Assembly: GCA_020050375.1 (NCBI GenBank) | Contig: JAGVKR010000160.1 | Coordinates: 1 to 16,218, forward strand | Source: Planctomycetales bacterium | GTDB lineage: Bacteria; Planctomycetota; Planctomycetia; Planctomycetales; Planctomycetaceae | Length of the DNA stretch: 16,218 nt | Reading direction: 5' to 3' | Shown here: positions 1 through 7,377 of the stretch, one piece after another | Numbering within the stretch: the stretch's first letter is position 1 | How the letters are laid out: each line of letters begins with the position of its first letter | The notes under the pieces: model-generated | The model's input: only the letters and a program-made list of their open reading frames with translations | What the model was told of the DNA's origin: nothing | Databases searched by the model: none | Position numbers and translations under genes: made by a program

Positions 1-1
1 C

Positions 2-1327
2 CTCTGCGGGAACGATCTCCGTGCGGCCTCGACTGCCAATCCCCTGGCGCCCAGGCCACCGCAGTTCCCCGCGACCGCCAAGCGCGTGATTTTTCTGTTC
101 ATGCATGGCGGGCCGTCGCAAGTCGACACGTTCGACTACAAGCCGCTCCTCGAACGGGACCACGGCAAGCCCCTGCCGTTCTCGAAGCCGCGCGTCTTTT
201 CGTCGGCGACCGGCAATCTGTTGAAATCGCCGTGGCAGTTTCGCCAGTATGGTCAGTCGGGAGCGTGGGTCAGCGACCTGTTTCCACACGTCGCGCAGCA
301 CGTCGATGATCTGTGCCTGATCAATTCGATGTGCGGCTCGAACTCGCGGCACGGCGGGGCGCTGCTCGAACTGCACACGGGCAGCGACACGTTCGTCCGC
401 CCGAGCCTTGGATCGTGGATCACGTATGGCCTGGGGACCGAGAACCAGGACCTGCCGGGCTACATCACGATCTGCCCGACGCTGACGCACGGCGGCGTGA
501 ATGCCTACAACTCGGCTTTTCTGCCGGCCGTCTACCAGGGAACGCCGCTCGGAAACGCCAGCACCCCTTCCGATCAGGCGACGATTCCGTTCATCAAGAA
601 CGCCGACGGAACGACTCCCGATTTGCAGCGGATGGAGCTCGACCTGTTGCGCGACTTGAATCAAGACCGGCTCGCGGCTACCGGCCCCGATTCGTCGCTC
701 GAAGCGAGGATCAACTCGTTCGAGCTGGCGTTTCGCATGCAGTCGGCCGCTCCCGAGCTTCAGGACATTTCGAACGAGAGCGAAGCCACGTTCAAGTTGT
801 ACGGTCTCGACGATCCGGCGACGAAGAATTTCGGCCGGCAGTGCCTGATGGCCCGCCGCTTCGCCGAACAGGGGGTTCGCTTCGTTCAGTGCACGCACAG
901 CTACAAGTGGGACCAGCACGGGAATCTGAAAAACGACCACACCCGGAATGCGCTCGAAGTCGACAAGCCGATCGCGGGATTGCTGGCTGATCTCAAGTCG
1001 CGCGGCCTGCTCGATGACACGCTTGTTCTCTGGGGAGGGGAATTCGGCCGCACGCCGGTCGCCCAGGGAGACGACGGCCGCGATCACAACCCGCAGGGTT
1101 ACACGATGTGGATGGCCGGCGGCGGGGTGAAGCGCGGGCTGGTCTACGGCAAGACCGATGACTACGGCTATTTTGCCGTTGAGAACAAAGTTCACCTGCA
1201 CGATCTGCACGCGACGATGCTGCATCTTCTGGGGATGGATCACACCAAGCTCACCTATCGCTACGCCGGCCGCGATTTCCGCCTGACCGACGTCCACGGC
1301 GAAGTCGTGCATGACATCATCGCGTAG
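2..1327 (+). CDS. DUF1501 domain protein (5'-truncated by window edge)
   Basis: The reading frame is open from base 2, so the start codon lies upstream of the window. The GTG at 86 is an internal in-frame codon, not a believable start, because the codons before it encode NPLAPRPPQFPATAKRVIFL, the usual lead-in of the DUF1501 family. Family hallmarks are the FMHGGPSQVDTFD block just after that, the GGEFGRTP motif near codon 1040 and the GRDHNPQGYTMWMAGGG block after it. DUF1501 belongs to the alkaline-phosphatase/sulfatase-like superfamily and is greatly expanded in Planctomycetes. Its substrate is unknown. These proteins usually carry a Tat-type signal peptide, which would be upstream here. 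The partner genes (DUF1549/DUF1553 cytochrome-like proteins) typically lie upstream and are outside the window. The family call is certain; the biochemical role is unknown. Confidence 0.93.
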   Translation, partial: LCGNDLRAASTANPLAPRPPQFPATAKRVIFLFMHGGPSQVDTFDYKPLLERDHGKPLPFSKPRVFSSATGNLLKSPWQFRQYGQSGAWVSDLFPHVAQHVDDLCLINSMCGSNSRHGGALLELHTGSDTFVRPSLGSWITYGLGTENQDLPGYITICPTLTHGGVNAYNSAFLPAVYQGTPLGNASTPSDQATIPFIKNADGTTPDLQRMELDLLRDLNQDRLAATGPDSSLEARINSFELAFRMQSAAPELQDISNESEATFKLYGLDDPATKNFGRQCLMARRFAEQGVRFVQCTHSYKWDQHGNLKNDHTRNALEVDKPIAGLLADLKSRGLLDDTLVLWGGEFGRTPVAQGDDGRDHNPQGYTMWMAGGGVKRGLVYGKTDDYGYFAVENKVHLHDLHATMLHLLGMDHTKLTYRYAGRDFRLTDVHGEVVHDIIA

Positions 1328-1374
1328 CCGAGCGCGCAGCGCCACTTCGCATTCCACGTCTTCAATCGCTGCGG

Positions 1375-1380
1375 TACAAT
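1375..1380 (+). promoter_or_regulatory. Possible -10 box for the dehydratase gene
   Basis: TACAAT matches the sigma-70 -10 consensus at five of six positions and sits 57 bases before the ATG at 1437. A weak TTCCAC lies 17 bases further upstream (1352-1357). The gap after the DUF1501 stop is only 109 bases, so read-through from that gene is also possible. Confidence 0.3.
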
Positions 1381-1436
1381 CGCGCGCCGTATTCGATCGG
1401 CTCATTTGAAGCGAGTGAGACTGCTGGAGCCGCGAC

Positions 1437-1805
1437 ATGCCTGCGCTGACCGCCGAACAACTGGTCCACAAAAAGTGCGTTCCCTGCGAAGGGGGAGTGC
1501 CGAAGTTGTCGGCCGTCGAAGCCAAACGGCAGGTGGCCAAACTGTCCGGCTGGAAGCTGACGCACCGTGGCAAGCGGATCCGCAAGGACTGGCTGGTGAA
1601 AGACTTCGCCGCCGGCATGAAGTTTCTGGACAAGGTCGGGAAACTCGCCGAAAAGGAATGGCACCACCCCGATCTGCACCTCGAAGGTTTTCGGAAAGTG
1701 TGGATCGAAATCTCGACCCACGCCATCGGGGGGCTTTCCGAGAACGATTTTATCCTGGCGGCGAAGATCGAGCGGTTGCCGGTGACGCTCAAGTCGTCGA
1801 AATGA
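1437..1805 (+). CDS. phhB: Pterin-4a-carbinolamine dehydratase (PCD/DCoH family)
   Basis: This 122-residue protein matches the PCD family in length (about 95-120 residues) and motifs. It has a GWKL strand (residues 38-41), the EWHHPDLHLEGF active-site block (74-85), VWIEISTHAIGGLSENDF (88-105) and a closing LAAKIE. In known enzymes the paired histidines after E/W and the TH..GL(T/S)..D segment form the pterin pocket. The enzyme dehydrates 4a-hydroxytetrahydropterin to quinonoid dihydropterin in the cytoplasm, which recycles the cofactor of aromatic amino-acid hydroxylases. The ATG at 1437 has GGAG at 1426-1429, seven bases upstream. No hydroxylase gene is visible nearby, so the partner is unknown and a moonlighting or regulatory role cannot be excluded. 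The roughly 20 extra N-terminal residues with two cysteines (C14, C17) are common in environmental homologues. Confidence 0.92.
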   Translation: MPALTAEQLVHKKCVPCEGGVPKLSAVEAKRQVAKLSGWKLTHRGKRIRKDWLVKDFAAGMKFLDKVGKLAEKEWHHPDLHLEGFRKVWIEISTHAIGGLSENDFILAAKIERLPVTLKSSK

Positions 1806-1899
1806 GGTATGCTTTTGATGACGTCGGCCCCACGGACTGCGACCCGCGGGGTTGGTTTCGACCGCCTCTGCCCTGCCGACTGGCTCCTGACGACCTGCC

Positions 1900-2748
1900 A
1901 TGCAAGCCCCCGCCGAGAACGGACCGCCGCCGAGTGATCCCGGTTTCGATCCCGGCTGGGAGACGCCTCTCTATTTCAGTCCGTGGGTTTATCTGCACAA
2001 TCCGTCACTGCTTCTGCACCAGCCGATCGGGCTGTTGATGGGGGCCTTCTGGGTGTGGATGCTGGTCCATTGCGTCCGCCACGATCCCGACCGGGGGATG
2101 TGGCTGTGGATTCTGTTCGTCGTTCCGCCGGCGGCGGTCGTTTATTTTTTTGTCCGCTGGCTCCCCGCGGCGCGGGTGTCGGGCGGGCCGTCGTTCCTGA
2201 CGCGCTGGACAAAGCGCCGGCAGATTCCGCGGCTGGAAGCGGCTGCGCGAAACATCGGCAACGCGCACCAGTTCGTCGAGCTGGGGGAAGTCTACCGCGA
2301 GACCGGGCAGCACGCTCGGGCCGCCGAAAGCTTCACGAAAGCGCTGCAAAAAGACGCGGGCAGTCTCCCGGCCTTATGGGGAGCCGCGCAGGCCGAGATG
2401 CACCGCCAGAATCATTCGGCCGCTCGCACGCATCTCGAGCAAATCCTGGCCAAAGATGGCTCGTACAAATTCGGCGACGTCTCGCTGGCGTACTGCCGGA
2501 CGCTCTGTTCCCTCAACGAAACAGAGGCAGCCCGCGAGAAACTACAGCAGCATCTCAAGCGCTGGACGCAACCGGAAGCCTATGTGCTGCTGGCGACGAT
2601 CGAGACCAGTCGCGGCGATCACGCCGCCGCCCGCCAGCATCTCGAAGCGACATTGATGGACCTCTACGGCGGCCCGGCGTTTTTCGCCCGCCAGAACCGC
2701 GGCTGGGCGCGGAAGGCGAAGAAGCTGCTCAGGCGGCTGCCGAAATAA
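1900..2748 (+). CDS. Membrane-anchored TPR protein with PLDc_N-like N-terminus
   Basis: This is a 282-residue protein. Two hydrophobic helices (about 41-60 and 66-88) are joined by a short charged loop (RHDPDRG). This resembles the phospholipase D N-terminal-like (PLDc_N) membrane hairpin, which ends in a ..VVPPAAVVYFFVRWLP type helix; no HKD catalytic motif follows. From about residue 111 the chain becomes helical repeats of TPR type (about 121-151, 155-187, 192-222, 226-255), with pieces such as ELGEVYRETGQHARAAESF and LEQILAKDGSY. The C-terminus is very basic (RGWARKAKKLLRRLPK). The likely role is a cytoplasmic-facing scaffold anchored in the inner membrane; the partner is unknown. The ATG at 1900 has no strong Shine-Dalgarno sequence. 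It lies 94 bases after the dehydratase gene and may be cotranscribed with it. Confidence 0.75.
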   Translation: MQAPAENGPPPSDPGFDPGWETPLYFSPWVYLHNPSLLLHQPIGLLMGAFWVWMLVHCVRHDPDRGMWLWILFVVPPAAVVYFFVRWLPAARVSGGPSFLTRWTKRRQIPRLEAAARNIGNAHQFVELGEVYRETGQHARAAESFTKALQKDAGSLPALWGAAQAEMHRQNHSAARTHLEQILAKDGSYKFGDVSLAYCRTLCSLNETEAAREKLQQHLKRWTQPEAYVLLATIETSRGDHAAARQHLEATLMDLYGGPAFFARQNRGWARKAKKLLRRLPK

Positions 2749-2772
2749 GCGTGCTGTTCCAGGTCTTGGCCA

Positions 2773-2791
2773 TTCGTCGCGAAGCGACGAA
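2773..2791. terminator. Hairpin between convergent genes
   Basis: A perfect 8-bp stem (TTCGTCGC / GCGACGAA) with a GAA triloop lies in the 48-base gap between the TPR gene (plus) and the SMP-30 fusion gene (minus), which end tail to tail. There is no T-run on either side, so intrinsic termination is not assured. Position and compactness suggest a bidirectional terminator or 3'-end stabiliser. Confidence 0.5.
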
Positions 2792-2796
2792 CCCCG

Positions 2797-4578
2797 TCAT
2801 TTCTTCAGGTATTGCCCGAAGAAATCGTATCCTTCGCGCAGAGTCCGTTCGAGTTCTTTGCCGCCCCAGCCGTGGTTCGCGCCGAGCAACAATTCCACCC
2901 GGCCGGGAACTTTGACCGCCGTCAGCGCCCTGGCCATCGTGTAGGCCTGGTCGTAAGGGACGAGCACGTCCTCCGTCCCCTGGAAGAGCAGCATCGGCGC
3001 ATCGCCGGCGCTCACGTAGGTGATCGGAGAGGCGCGCCGGTATTCAGCCGTCTTCTCCTCTTTCGTTCCCCCGATGAAATTCCGCACAATTGCCTTTGAG
3101 GCGTCCGGATACTCACCGAGCAAATCGACCGGCCCGAAGTACGCCACGACCGCCTGGACTTTGCTCGATTGATCGGGCCAGCCGCCATTCCCTTCGAACC
3201 CGTCCGCTTTGTCCATGACCCCCAGCAGCATCGCCAGGTGCGCTCCGGCCGAAAGCCCGAGCGCTCCGATCCGATTGGGATCGAGCTGGAGCTTATCGGC
3301 GTGGGCCCGCATCCAGCGGACGGCGCATTTCACGTCTTCGATCTGTGCGGGAAACAGGTCTTTTGGCGCGAAGCGATAGCTGACCGAGACGGCAACAAAT
3401 CCCTGCCGGGCCGCCGCGCGAATCACGTCTTTCAGATCGTTCTTGTTGCCGCCGGCCCAGCCACCCCCGTGGATGAACACGATCGCCGGAAATTTTCCGC
3501 TCCCGGTCGGCCGGGCCAGGTGCAGCGTGAGGGTCTTGCCTCCACCCGTGCCGAACTCGACATCCTCGCGGAACTCGATGCCGGCCTGCGCGTTGTCGGA
3601 CGTCACGGGCTTTGCGGCCGCCGTCGTCACCTCTTTGTTCTTGCGGACGAATTGACCACCGCGGACGTTCATCTCCAGGCTATAGACCTGCTTGGAGCAA
3701 GTGAGATAGAGCGTCTTGCCGTCCTCCCCGCCGAAGGTCACGTTCGAGCAGAATTCGGGGATGGCGATGAACCCGAGCAACCCGCCGAAGCGATCGACGA
3801 CCCACACCCCGCCGCTTCCCGACAGGTACAGATTGCCGTGCTCGTCGATGCTCATCCCGTCCGGCGAGGCGCGTTTTTCCATCGGGACCGGCGGATCGAA
3901 GAACAGCTTTCCGGGGCCGACCGTTCCGTCGGCAAGAATCGGGTAGGAGCGCCAATTGTTCGGGCCGTCATCAGCCACATACAACGTCTTGCCGTCGTTC
4001 GAGACTTTGATTCCGTTCGTCACCTGCATGTCGTGGATGATCTTTTTGACTTCCCCTTTGGTGTTGAGCAGGTAGACGACGCTGGTCTGCTTGTTCTTGA
4101 AATCGGGGTCCGTGAAATAGATGTCGCCCGTGGGAGACTGCGCGACGTCGTTCGGCTGGTGGAGCTTCGTATCGTGCACGAGGACCTTTGTGTCCGCCGG
4201 GCCGTCGGGTCCGATGGCGTAGCTCAGCACGCGATGCCCGAACGCCTGAGCGCCGACCAGCCGGCCGTCGTTGGCCAGGTACATCCCGTTGACCCCTTCG
4301 GTCTTGTCGAGCCACACGAACGCCTTGGCCGGCGCGTCGAGCCGCAGAATCTGTGTGTTGTCCGGCGCGAAGGCTGTGAAATACAGCTTCTTCGACTGCG
4401 GGTCCCACGTCGGTCCCTCGAAGAACCGGTCGTCGCTGAAGACCGACACCAGCTTGGCGCCCGGCACAACGGTCGGCGGAATCGGGGGAGCCCCCTCGGC
4501 GCCGCGACTGGCAGTCGAAGTGAGAGCCCCGGCGAGGAGCACAAGCGCACCACAGGCAACGCGACAACGGTCAATCAT
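2797..4578 (-). CDS. Secreted SMP-30/gluconolactonase fused to alpha/beta-hydrolase esterase
   Basis: This 593-residue two-domain protein has a signal peptide at 1-27 (hydrophobic ALVLLAGALTSTAS, cleavage near SRG-AEGA). Residues about 38-315 form an SMP-30/gluconolactonase beta-propeller. Probable metal and substrate ligands are E54 (FFEGPTWD), N143 (HQPNDV), N188 (VTNGI) and D240 (SPDGMSID), which match the E/N/N/D set of the SMP-30 family. Residues about 345-593 form an esterase/lipase-type alpha/beta-hydrolase. It has an HGGGW oxyanion motif (370-374), nucleophile S443 in GLSAG, D537 in GTEDVLVP and H569 in ANHGW, so the catalytic triad is complete. Export to the periplasm and hydrolysis of a lactone or carbohydrate ester are inferred. 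The ATG at 4578 is preceded by AAAGG at good spacing. It is transcribed alone, convergent with the TPR gene and divergent from prfB. The real substrate is unknown. Confidence 0.9.
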   Translation of the reverse strand: MIDRCRVACGALVLLAGALTSTASRGAEGAPPIPPTVVPGAKLVSVFSDDRFFEGPTWDPQSKKLYFTAFAPDNTQILRLDAPAKAFVWLDKTEGVNGMYLANDGRLVGAQAFGHRVLSYAIGPDGPADTKVLVHDTKLHQPNDVAQSPTGDIYFTDPDFKNKQTSVVYLLNTKGEVKKIIHDMQVTNGIKVSNDGKTLYVADDGPNNWRSYPILADGTVGPGKLFFDPPVPMEKRASPDGMSIDEHGNLYLSGSGGVWVVDRFGGLLGFIAIPEFCSNVTFGGEDGKTLYLTCSKQVYSLEMNVRGGQFVRKNKEVTTAAAKPVTSDNAQAGIEFREDVEFGTGGGKTLTLHLARPTGSGKFPAIVFIHGGGWAGGNKNDLKDVIRAAARQGFVAVSVSYRFAPKDLFPAQIEDVKCAVRWMRAHADKLQLDPNRIGALGLSAGAHLAMLLGVMDKADGFEGNGGWPDQSSKVQAVVAYFGPVDLLGEYPDASKAIVRNFIGGTKEEKTAEYRRASPITYVSAGDAPMLLFQGTEDVLVPYDQAYTMARALTAVKVPGRVELLLGANHGWGGKELERTLREGYDFFGQYLKK

Positions 4579-4780
4579 CGATGGCGCCTTTCATCAGGAA
4601 TTCAATCGAATGCAATCTCAATACGAACGAGGCGGAGCCAAGGCCCCCATTGTACGACGACCGCCGATCAATCCAAGCCGCTTTCCGGTTGACCGACCTC
4701 CACTGGCATTTCGTGGACGAATGACAACCTTGGCGATGAACCCAACCACAGCGTGGCCGGCTCTGGATTGGCCGGGGAGA

Positions 4781-4844
4781 TTGCGGATACGCCAGATGCC
4801 GCGGATCGAACGGATACGATTCGCGGCATCTGGCGTATCCGCAA
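4781..4844. repeat. Perfect 23-bp inverted repeat (64-nt hairpin element)
   Basis: The left arm 4781-4803 (TTGCGGATACGCCAGATGCC then GCG) is exactly complementary to 4822-4844. Pairing continues inward: 4804 opposite 4821 is a G-T wobble, then 4805-4808 pair with 4817-4820, leaving an 8-base loop (4809-4816). No T-run follows on either strand, so it is not a typical intrinsic terminator. It shares TGCGGATACG with the repeats at 7172-7210, which suggests a dispersed palindromic intergenic repeat of this genome. Confidence 0.85.
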
Positions 4845-4950
4845 ATCCTTCCGCGGGATTGTGGATCGACATTCGCGACAGAGAATGCGGCATAGGCCCC
4901 ATATTTGGCAACACTGTGAATTGTCAGTAGTCGTGGCGGGGTTGAGTTCC

Positions 4951-4956
4951 TATAAT
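4951..4956 (+). promoter_or_regulatory. Probable prfB promoter (-10 TATAAT)
   Basis: This is a perfect -10 hexamer, 95 bases before the prfB ATG. The only hexamer at 17-bp spacing is TAGTCG (4928-4933), a weak -35. A better-looking TTGTCA (4921-4926) is too far away (24 bp). The call rests mainly on the -10 box and its position. Confidence 0.45.
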
Positions 4957-5051
4957 TCGCGACCTGCGGTCCGGGGCCTTGCGGCGATTCGCCGACTTCA
5001 GCTCCAGACGCGCAGCTCAGGCCCATTGAAACAAGGTTTGGAGTGGCGTCG

Positions 5052-6171
5052 ATGGATCACGAGTTGCAGGTGCAATGCAACGAATTGCTGACGCGGATCA
5101 AGCATCTGCAGGACTCTCTTTGACCTCGCGGCCAAGCAGCAACGCAGCGCGGAGATCAACGAGCAGATGGCGGCCCCCGGCTTCTGGGACAATGCTCCCA
5201 AGGCCCAGGACGTCGTCACCCAGATGCGCCGGCTGACACTGGAGATCAAGCCCCTCAAAGAGCTGCAATCGGCAGCCGACGATTTGCAGGTGCTGCTCGA
5301 GTTCGCGGCCGAAGACACGACCGGCGCCAGCGAGAAAGAGCTGATCCAGGCGATTTCCGCGCTAACGCAACAGGTCGCGGCGGTCGAGCTGCAGGCCATG
5401 CTCTCGAAGCCCGAGGATGCCTTGGGCGCGTATCTCAGCGTCCAAGCGGGCGAGGGGGGAACCGACGCCTCCGACTGGGCGGCGATGTTGCTCCGGATGT
5501 ACCAGCGCTGGGCTGAAGTGCAGGGCTTCACAATGGAAATGCTGGACATGTCCGAGGCCGAGGAAGCGGGGATCCGCAGCGCGACGCTGGCGATTCGCGG
5601 GTCGTACGCCTTCGGTTATCTCAAGGGAGAAGTCGGCGTTCATCGGCTGATTCGCATCAGCCCGTTCGATTCGGCGGGCCGCCGGCAGACGTCGTTCGCC
5701 GCCATCGATCTCGTCCCCGAGCTCGACGACGACGTGAAGATCGAGATCGACTGGGACAAAGATGTCCGCGAAGATGTATTTCGCGCTTCGGGCGCCGGCG
5801 GCCAGAAGGTCAACAAGACGTCGTCGGCCATCCGGCTGACATACATCCCGACGAACACCGTCGTGCAATGCCAGAACGAGCGGAGCCAGCACAAGAATCG
5901 GGCCCTGGCCCGCAAGATGCTGACAGCCAAGCTCTTTCAGAGCGAGCAGGAGAAGCGCGACGCCGAGCTGGCCGCCAAGCGGGGCGAAAAAACCAAAATC
6001 GGTTTCGGCGGCGGTACGATCCGCACGTACGAGCTTAACCCGACTCAACGCGTCAAAGACCATCGGACGCTGACGGTCTCGAGCAACCCCAGTCGCGTCC
6101 TGGACGGCGACCTCAAGCCGTTCATCGAGTCGTACCTGCGCGAGCAGATCGGCAAGCCGGAAGGGAAGTAG
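5052..6171 (+). CDS. prfB: Peptide chain release factor 2, expressed by programmed +1 frameshift
   Basis: RF2 recognises UGA and UAA codons and triggers peptide release on the ribosome. The gene is in two frames: codons 5052-5120 (MDHELQVQCNELLTRIKHLQ then DSL), an in-frame TGA at 5121-5123, then the +1 frame from GAC at 5122 to the stop at 6169-6171. The joined product is about 372 residues (E. coli RF2 has 365). SPF (the anticodon-mimic tripeptide of RF2; RF1 has PxT) falls at about 203-205 and GGQ (hydrolysis motif) at about 249-251, close to the E. coli positions. The start ATG at 5052 has GGAG at 5040-5043, eight bases upstream. The gene is autoregulated: low RF2 makes UGA decoding slow and favours the shift. 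It is convergent with the aldolase-like gene, whose stop is 6 bases away. Confidence 0.97.
5110..5124 (+). promoter_or_regulatory. prfB +1 programmed frameshift site
   Basis: The slippery core CTT-TGA-C (5118-5124) is identical to the classic RF2 site. A Shine-Dalgarno-like AGGA (5110-5113) lies four bases before CTT; in E. coli, AGGGGG lies three bases before it. The tRNA on CTT slips one base to TTT and translation resumes at GAC (5122). The reading is supported because the zero frame stops after 23 codons while the +1 frame continues directly into conserved RF2 sequence (DLAAKQQRSAEINEQMAAPG). Confidence 0.95.
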
Positions 6172-6181
6172 CGCGCGCTAC
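6168..6181. repeat. 14-bp palindrome spanning two convergent stop codons
   Basis: GTAGCGCGCGCTAC is a perfect palindrome. It contains the prfB stop TAG (6169-6171) and the stop of the minus-strand gene (6178-6180, TAG on that strand). It is short and has almost no loop, so it is unlikely to act as an RNA hairpin. It may simply reflect the tail-to-tail junction. Confidence 0.7.
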
Positions 6182-7011
6182 GCCTTGTAGCCACCAGGTC
6201 CCTTGCCGCTGGATGGGGGATCGCGCTTCAGCAGTCCGTTCAGCGACTTGCCGACGTCGCGGAACCAGTTGAAGAGAATGTTCATGTCGGTGCCGACGCA
6301 GAAGTGCTTGACCCCCATATCGAAGTATCGGGCACACTCGTCGGGACTCGAGATTTCGGCCCGCGGAGCAACGCCCATCTTGAGGGCCGTCTCGATCACG
6401 TACTTCTCGGCCTCGCGGACTTTGGGATGCGTGAACTGCCCGGTCAGGCCGATGCTCATCGAGTAGTCGGCCGGCCCGAACTGGACCATGTCGACCCCCT
6501 TCACCGACAGCAGCGATTCGAGGTTCTCGACCGCCGGGGCCTTTTCGATCATCAGCGCGATCACGGCGTCGTCGAGCGCCTGCACAAACGCCGGCGAGCC
6601 CCCTTCCAGCACACAGCCCACGTCGCGCCGCATGCCGACGCCGTGCCGGCCCCCCGCGTGCGGCGCCTCGGCCCGCACGGCCCGCACGCATTCTTCGACA
6701 TCTTCTTTCGTCCGCGGATCGGCGAAGAGGACGTTTTGAATTCCCGAGCCGATCGAGCGAATCGTCAGGTAGGTCCGCGGCTCCTGCTCGATTTTCATCA
6801 TCCCCGTCATATGGGGAAACAATTCGATCGCCCTGCCGATGTTTTCCAGTGCGTAGAGATCGTACGGCGCGTATTCGCCGACAAACTCGACGTAGTCGAA
6901 CATCCCCGAGTGCCCGACCAGCTCGATGATCGTCGGCCAGGAACTGTGAATGTGGGTCCCCAGGCTCGGCTGATCGGCCTTGAGCAACTCGCGCAGGCGA
7001 TTGCGACGCAT
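6178..7011 (-). CDS. HpcH/HpaI aldolase-family protein with altered active site
   Basis: This 277-residue protein has the length and fold signature of the HpcH/HpaI (pyruvate class II aldolase / citrate-lyase-like) TIM barrel. It has an N-terminal strand GTHIHSSWPTIIELVGHSGMFD, then VEFVGEYAPYD (42-51), MIEKAPAVENLESLLSV (154-170) and VDMVQFGPADYSMSIGLTG (173-191). The two metal ligands of the family appear conserved as E156 and D182. Aligned with E. coli HpcH (GFDWLLIDGEHAPND), the catalytic Asp and His positions are V44 and Y47 here, and the Gln two residues before the metal Glu is M154. A normal retro-aldol reaction is therefore doubtful. The ATG at 7011 has GGAG about 6 bases upstream. 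The gene stands alone, convergent with prfB. The substrate is unknown. Confidence 0.82.
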   Translation of the reverse strand: MRRNRLRELLKADQPSLGTHIHSSWPTIIELVGHSGMFDYVEFVGEYAPYDLYALENIGRAIELFPHMTGMMKIEQEPRTYLTIRSIGSGIQNVLFADPRTKEDVEECVRAVRAEAPHAGGRHGVGMRRDVGCVLEGGSPAFVQALDDAVIALMIEKAPAVENLESLLSVKGVDMVQFGPADYSMSIGLTGQFTHPKVREAEKYVIETALKMGVAPRAEISSPDECARYFDMGVKHFCVGTDMNILFNWFRDVGKSLNGLLKRDPPSSGKGPGGYKA

Positions 7012-7171
7012 GAACTCTCCAGTGTGTAACAGGGTGTCGATCTTCGTTCCGGGGCAAGCGTACCGCGGCCGAACGAGCGGATCAATGGCTCAGCGGGCGG
7101 AGGACGATCGGCCGCGGCTCCCGGCGGTCTTCGTTCCTCAACGGGAGTCGATTCCGGCTCGGGCGAGAAGA

Positions 7172-7210
7172 ATTGCGGATACGACGGATGACGCCGATGA
7201 TGCGGATACG
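7172..7210. repeat. TGCGGATACG-type intergenic repeat
   Basis: ATTGCGGATACG at 7172-7183 is identical to the outer part of the 4781 hairpin arm (4780-4791). TGCGGATACG recurs at 7201-7210, with intervening GACGGATGACGCCGATGA made of related GGAT units. It resembles the GGAT-rich palindromic intergenic repeats seen in many environmental bacterial genomes; that comparison is from general knowledge and was not checked here. Confidence 0.5.
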
Positions 7211-7235
7211 GGAAGGGGTGGACCGCGCCTTCGCC

Positions 7236-7340
7236 GACTGCAACGATTGCTGGCACCACGGGAGGCTTTGCCGTCGCACGTCGGCAATGGCGGCTGGCGT
7301 CACATCGCGGCCGTGGTCGATGGAGGAGTTCTTTGAGCGG
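7236..7340 (+). pseudogene. Possible transposase C-terminal relic
   Basis: The plus frame here reads CNDCWHHGRLCRRTSAMAAG followed by VTSRPWSMEEFFERV. The RRT-AMAAGVT--xW-EE pattern resembles the C-terminal tail of IS transposases common in Planctomycetes and Cyanobacteria, often seen as TPAMAAGLTDHVW-EEL. There is no catalytic DDE domain upstream; that sequence is GGAT-repeat DNA instead. The frame happens to stay open to a stop at 7434-7436. The match is short and made from memory, so this is tentative. Confidence 0.35.
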
Positions 7341-7377
7341 GTGATGCGGAACGCGGCGCGAGGAACCGGAGCAACAG

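Larger units (their letters stand above)
4579..5051. other. Intergenic region between divergent esterase fusion and prfB
   Basis: This 473-base gap contains no convincing gene; the short ORFs crossing it do not resemble known proteins. It holds a perfect 23-bp inverted repeat (4781-4844) and a TATAAT box (4951-4956), which are listed separately. Nothing else was recognised. Confidence 0.6.

Noticed and set aside
1983..2915. 310-residue plus-strand ORF overlapping the TPR gene
   Set aside because: It is an out-of-frame shadow, rich in Arg/Ala/Pro, with no domain; the TPR frame has the consistent membrane-plus-repeat pattern.
3169..4692. 507-residue plus-strand ORF antisense to the SMP-30 fusion gene
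   Set aside because: It lies opposite a gene with clear domains, is rich in Arg/Asp/His in the manner of GC-rich shadow frames, and matches nothing known.
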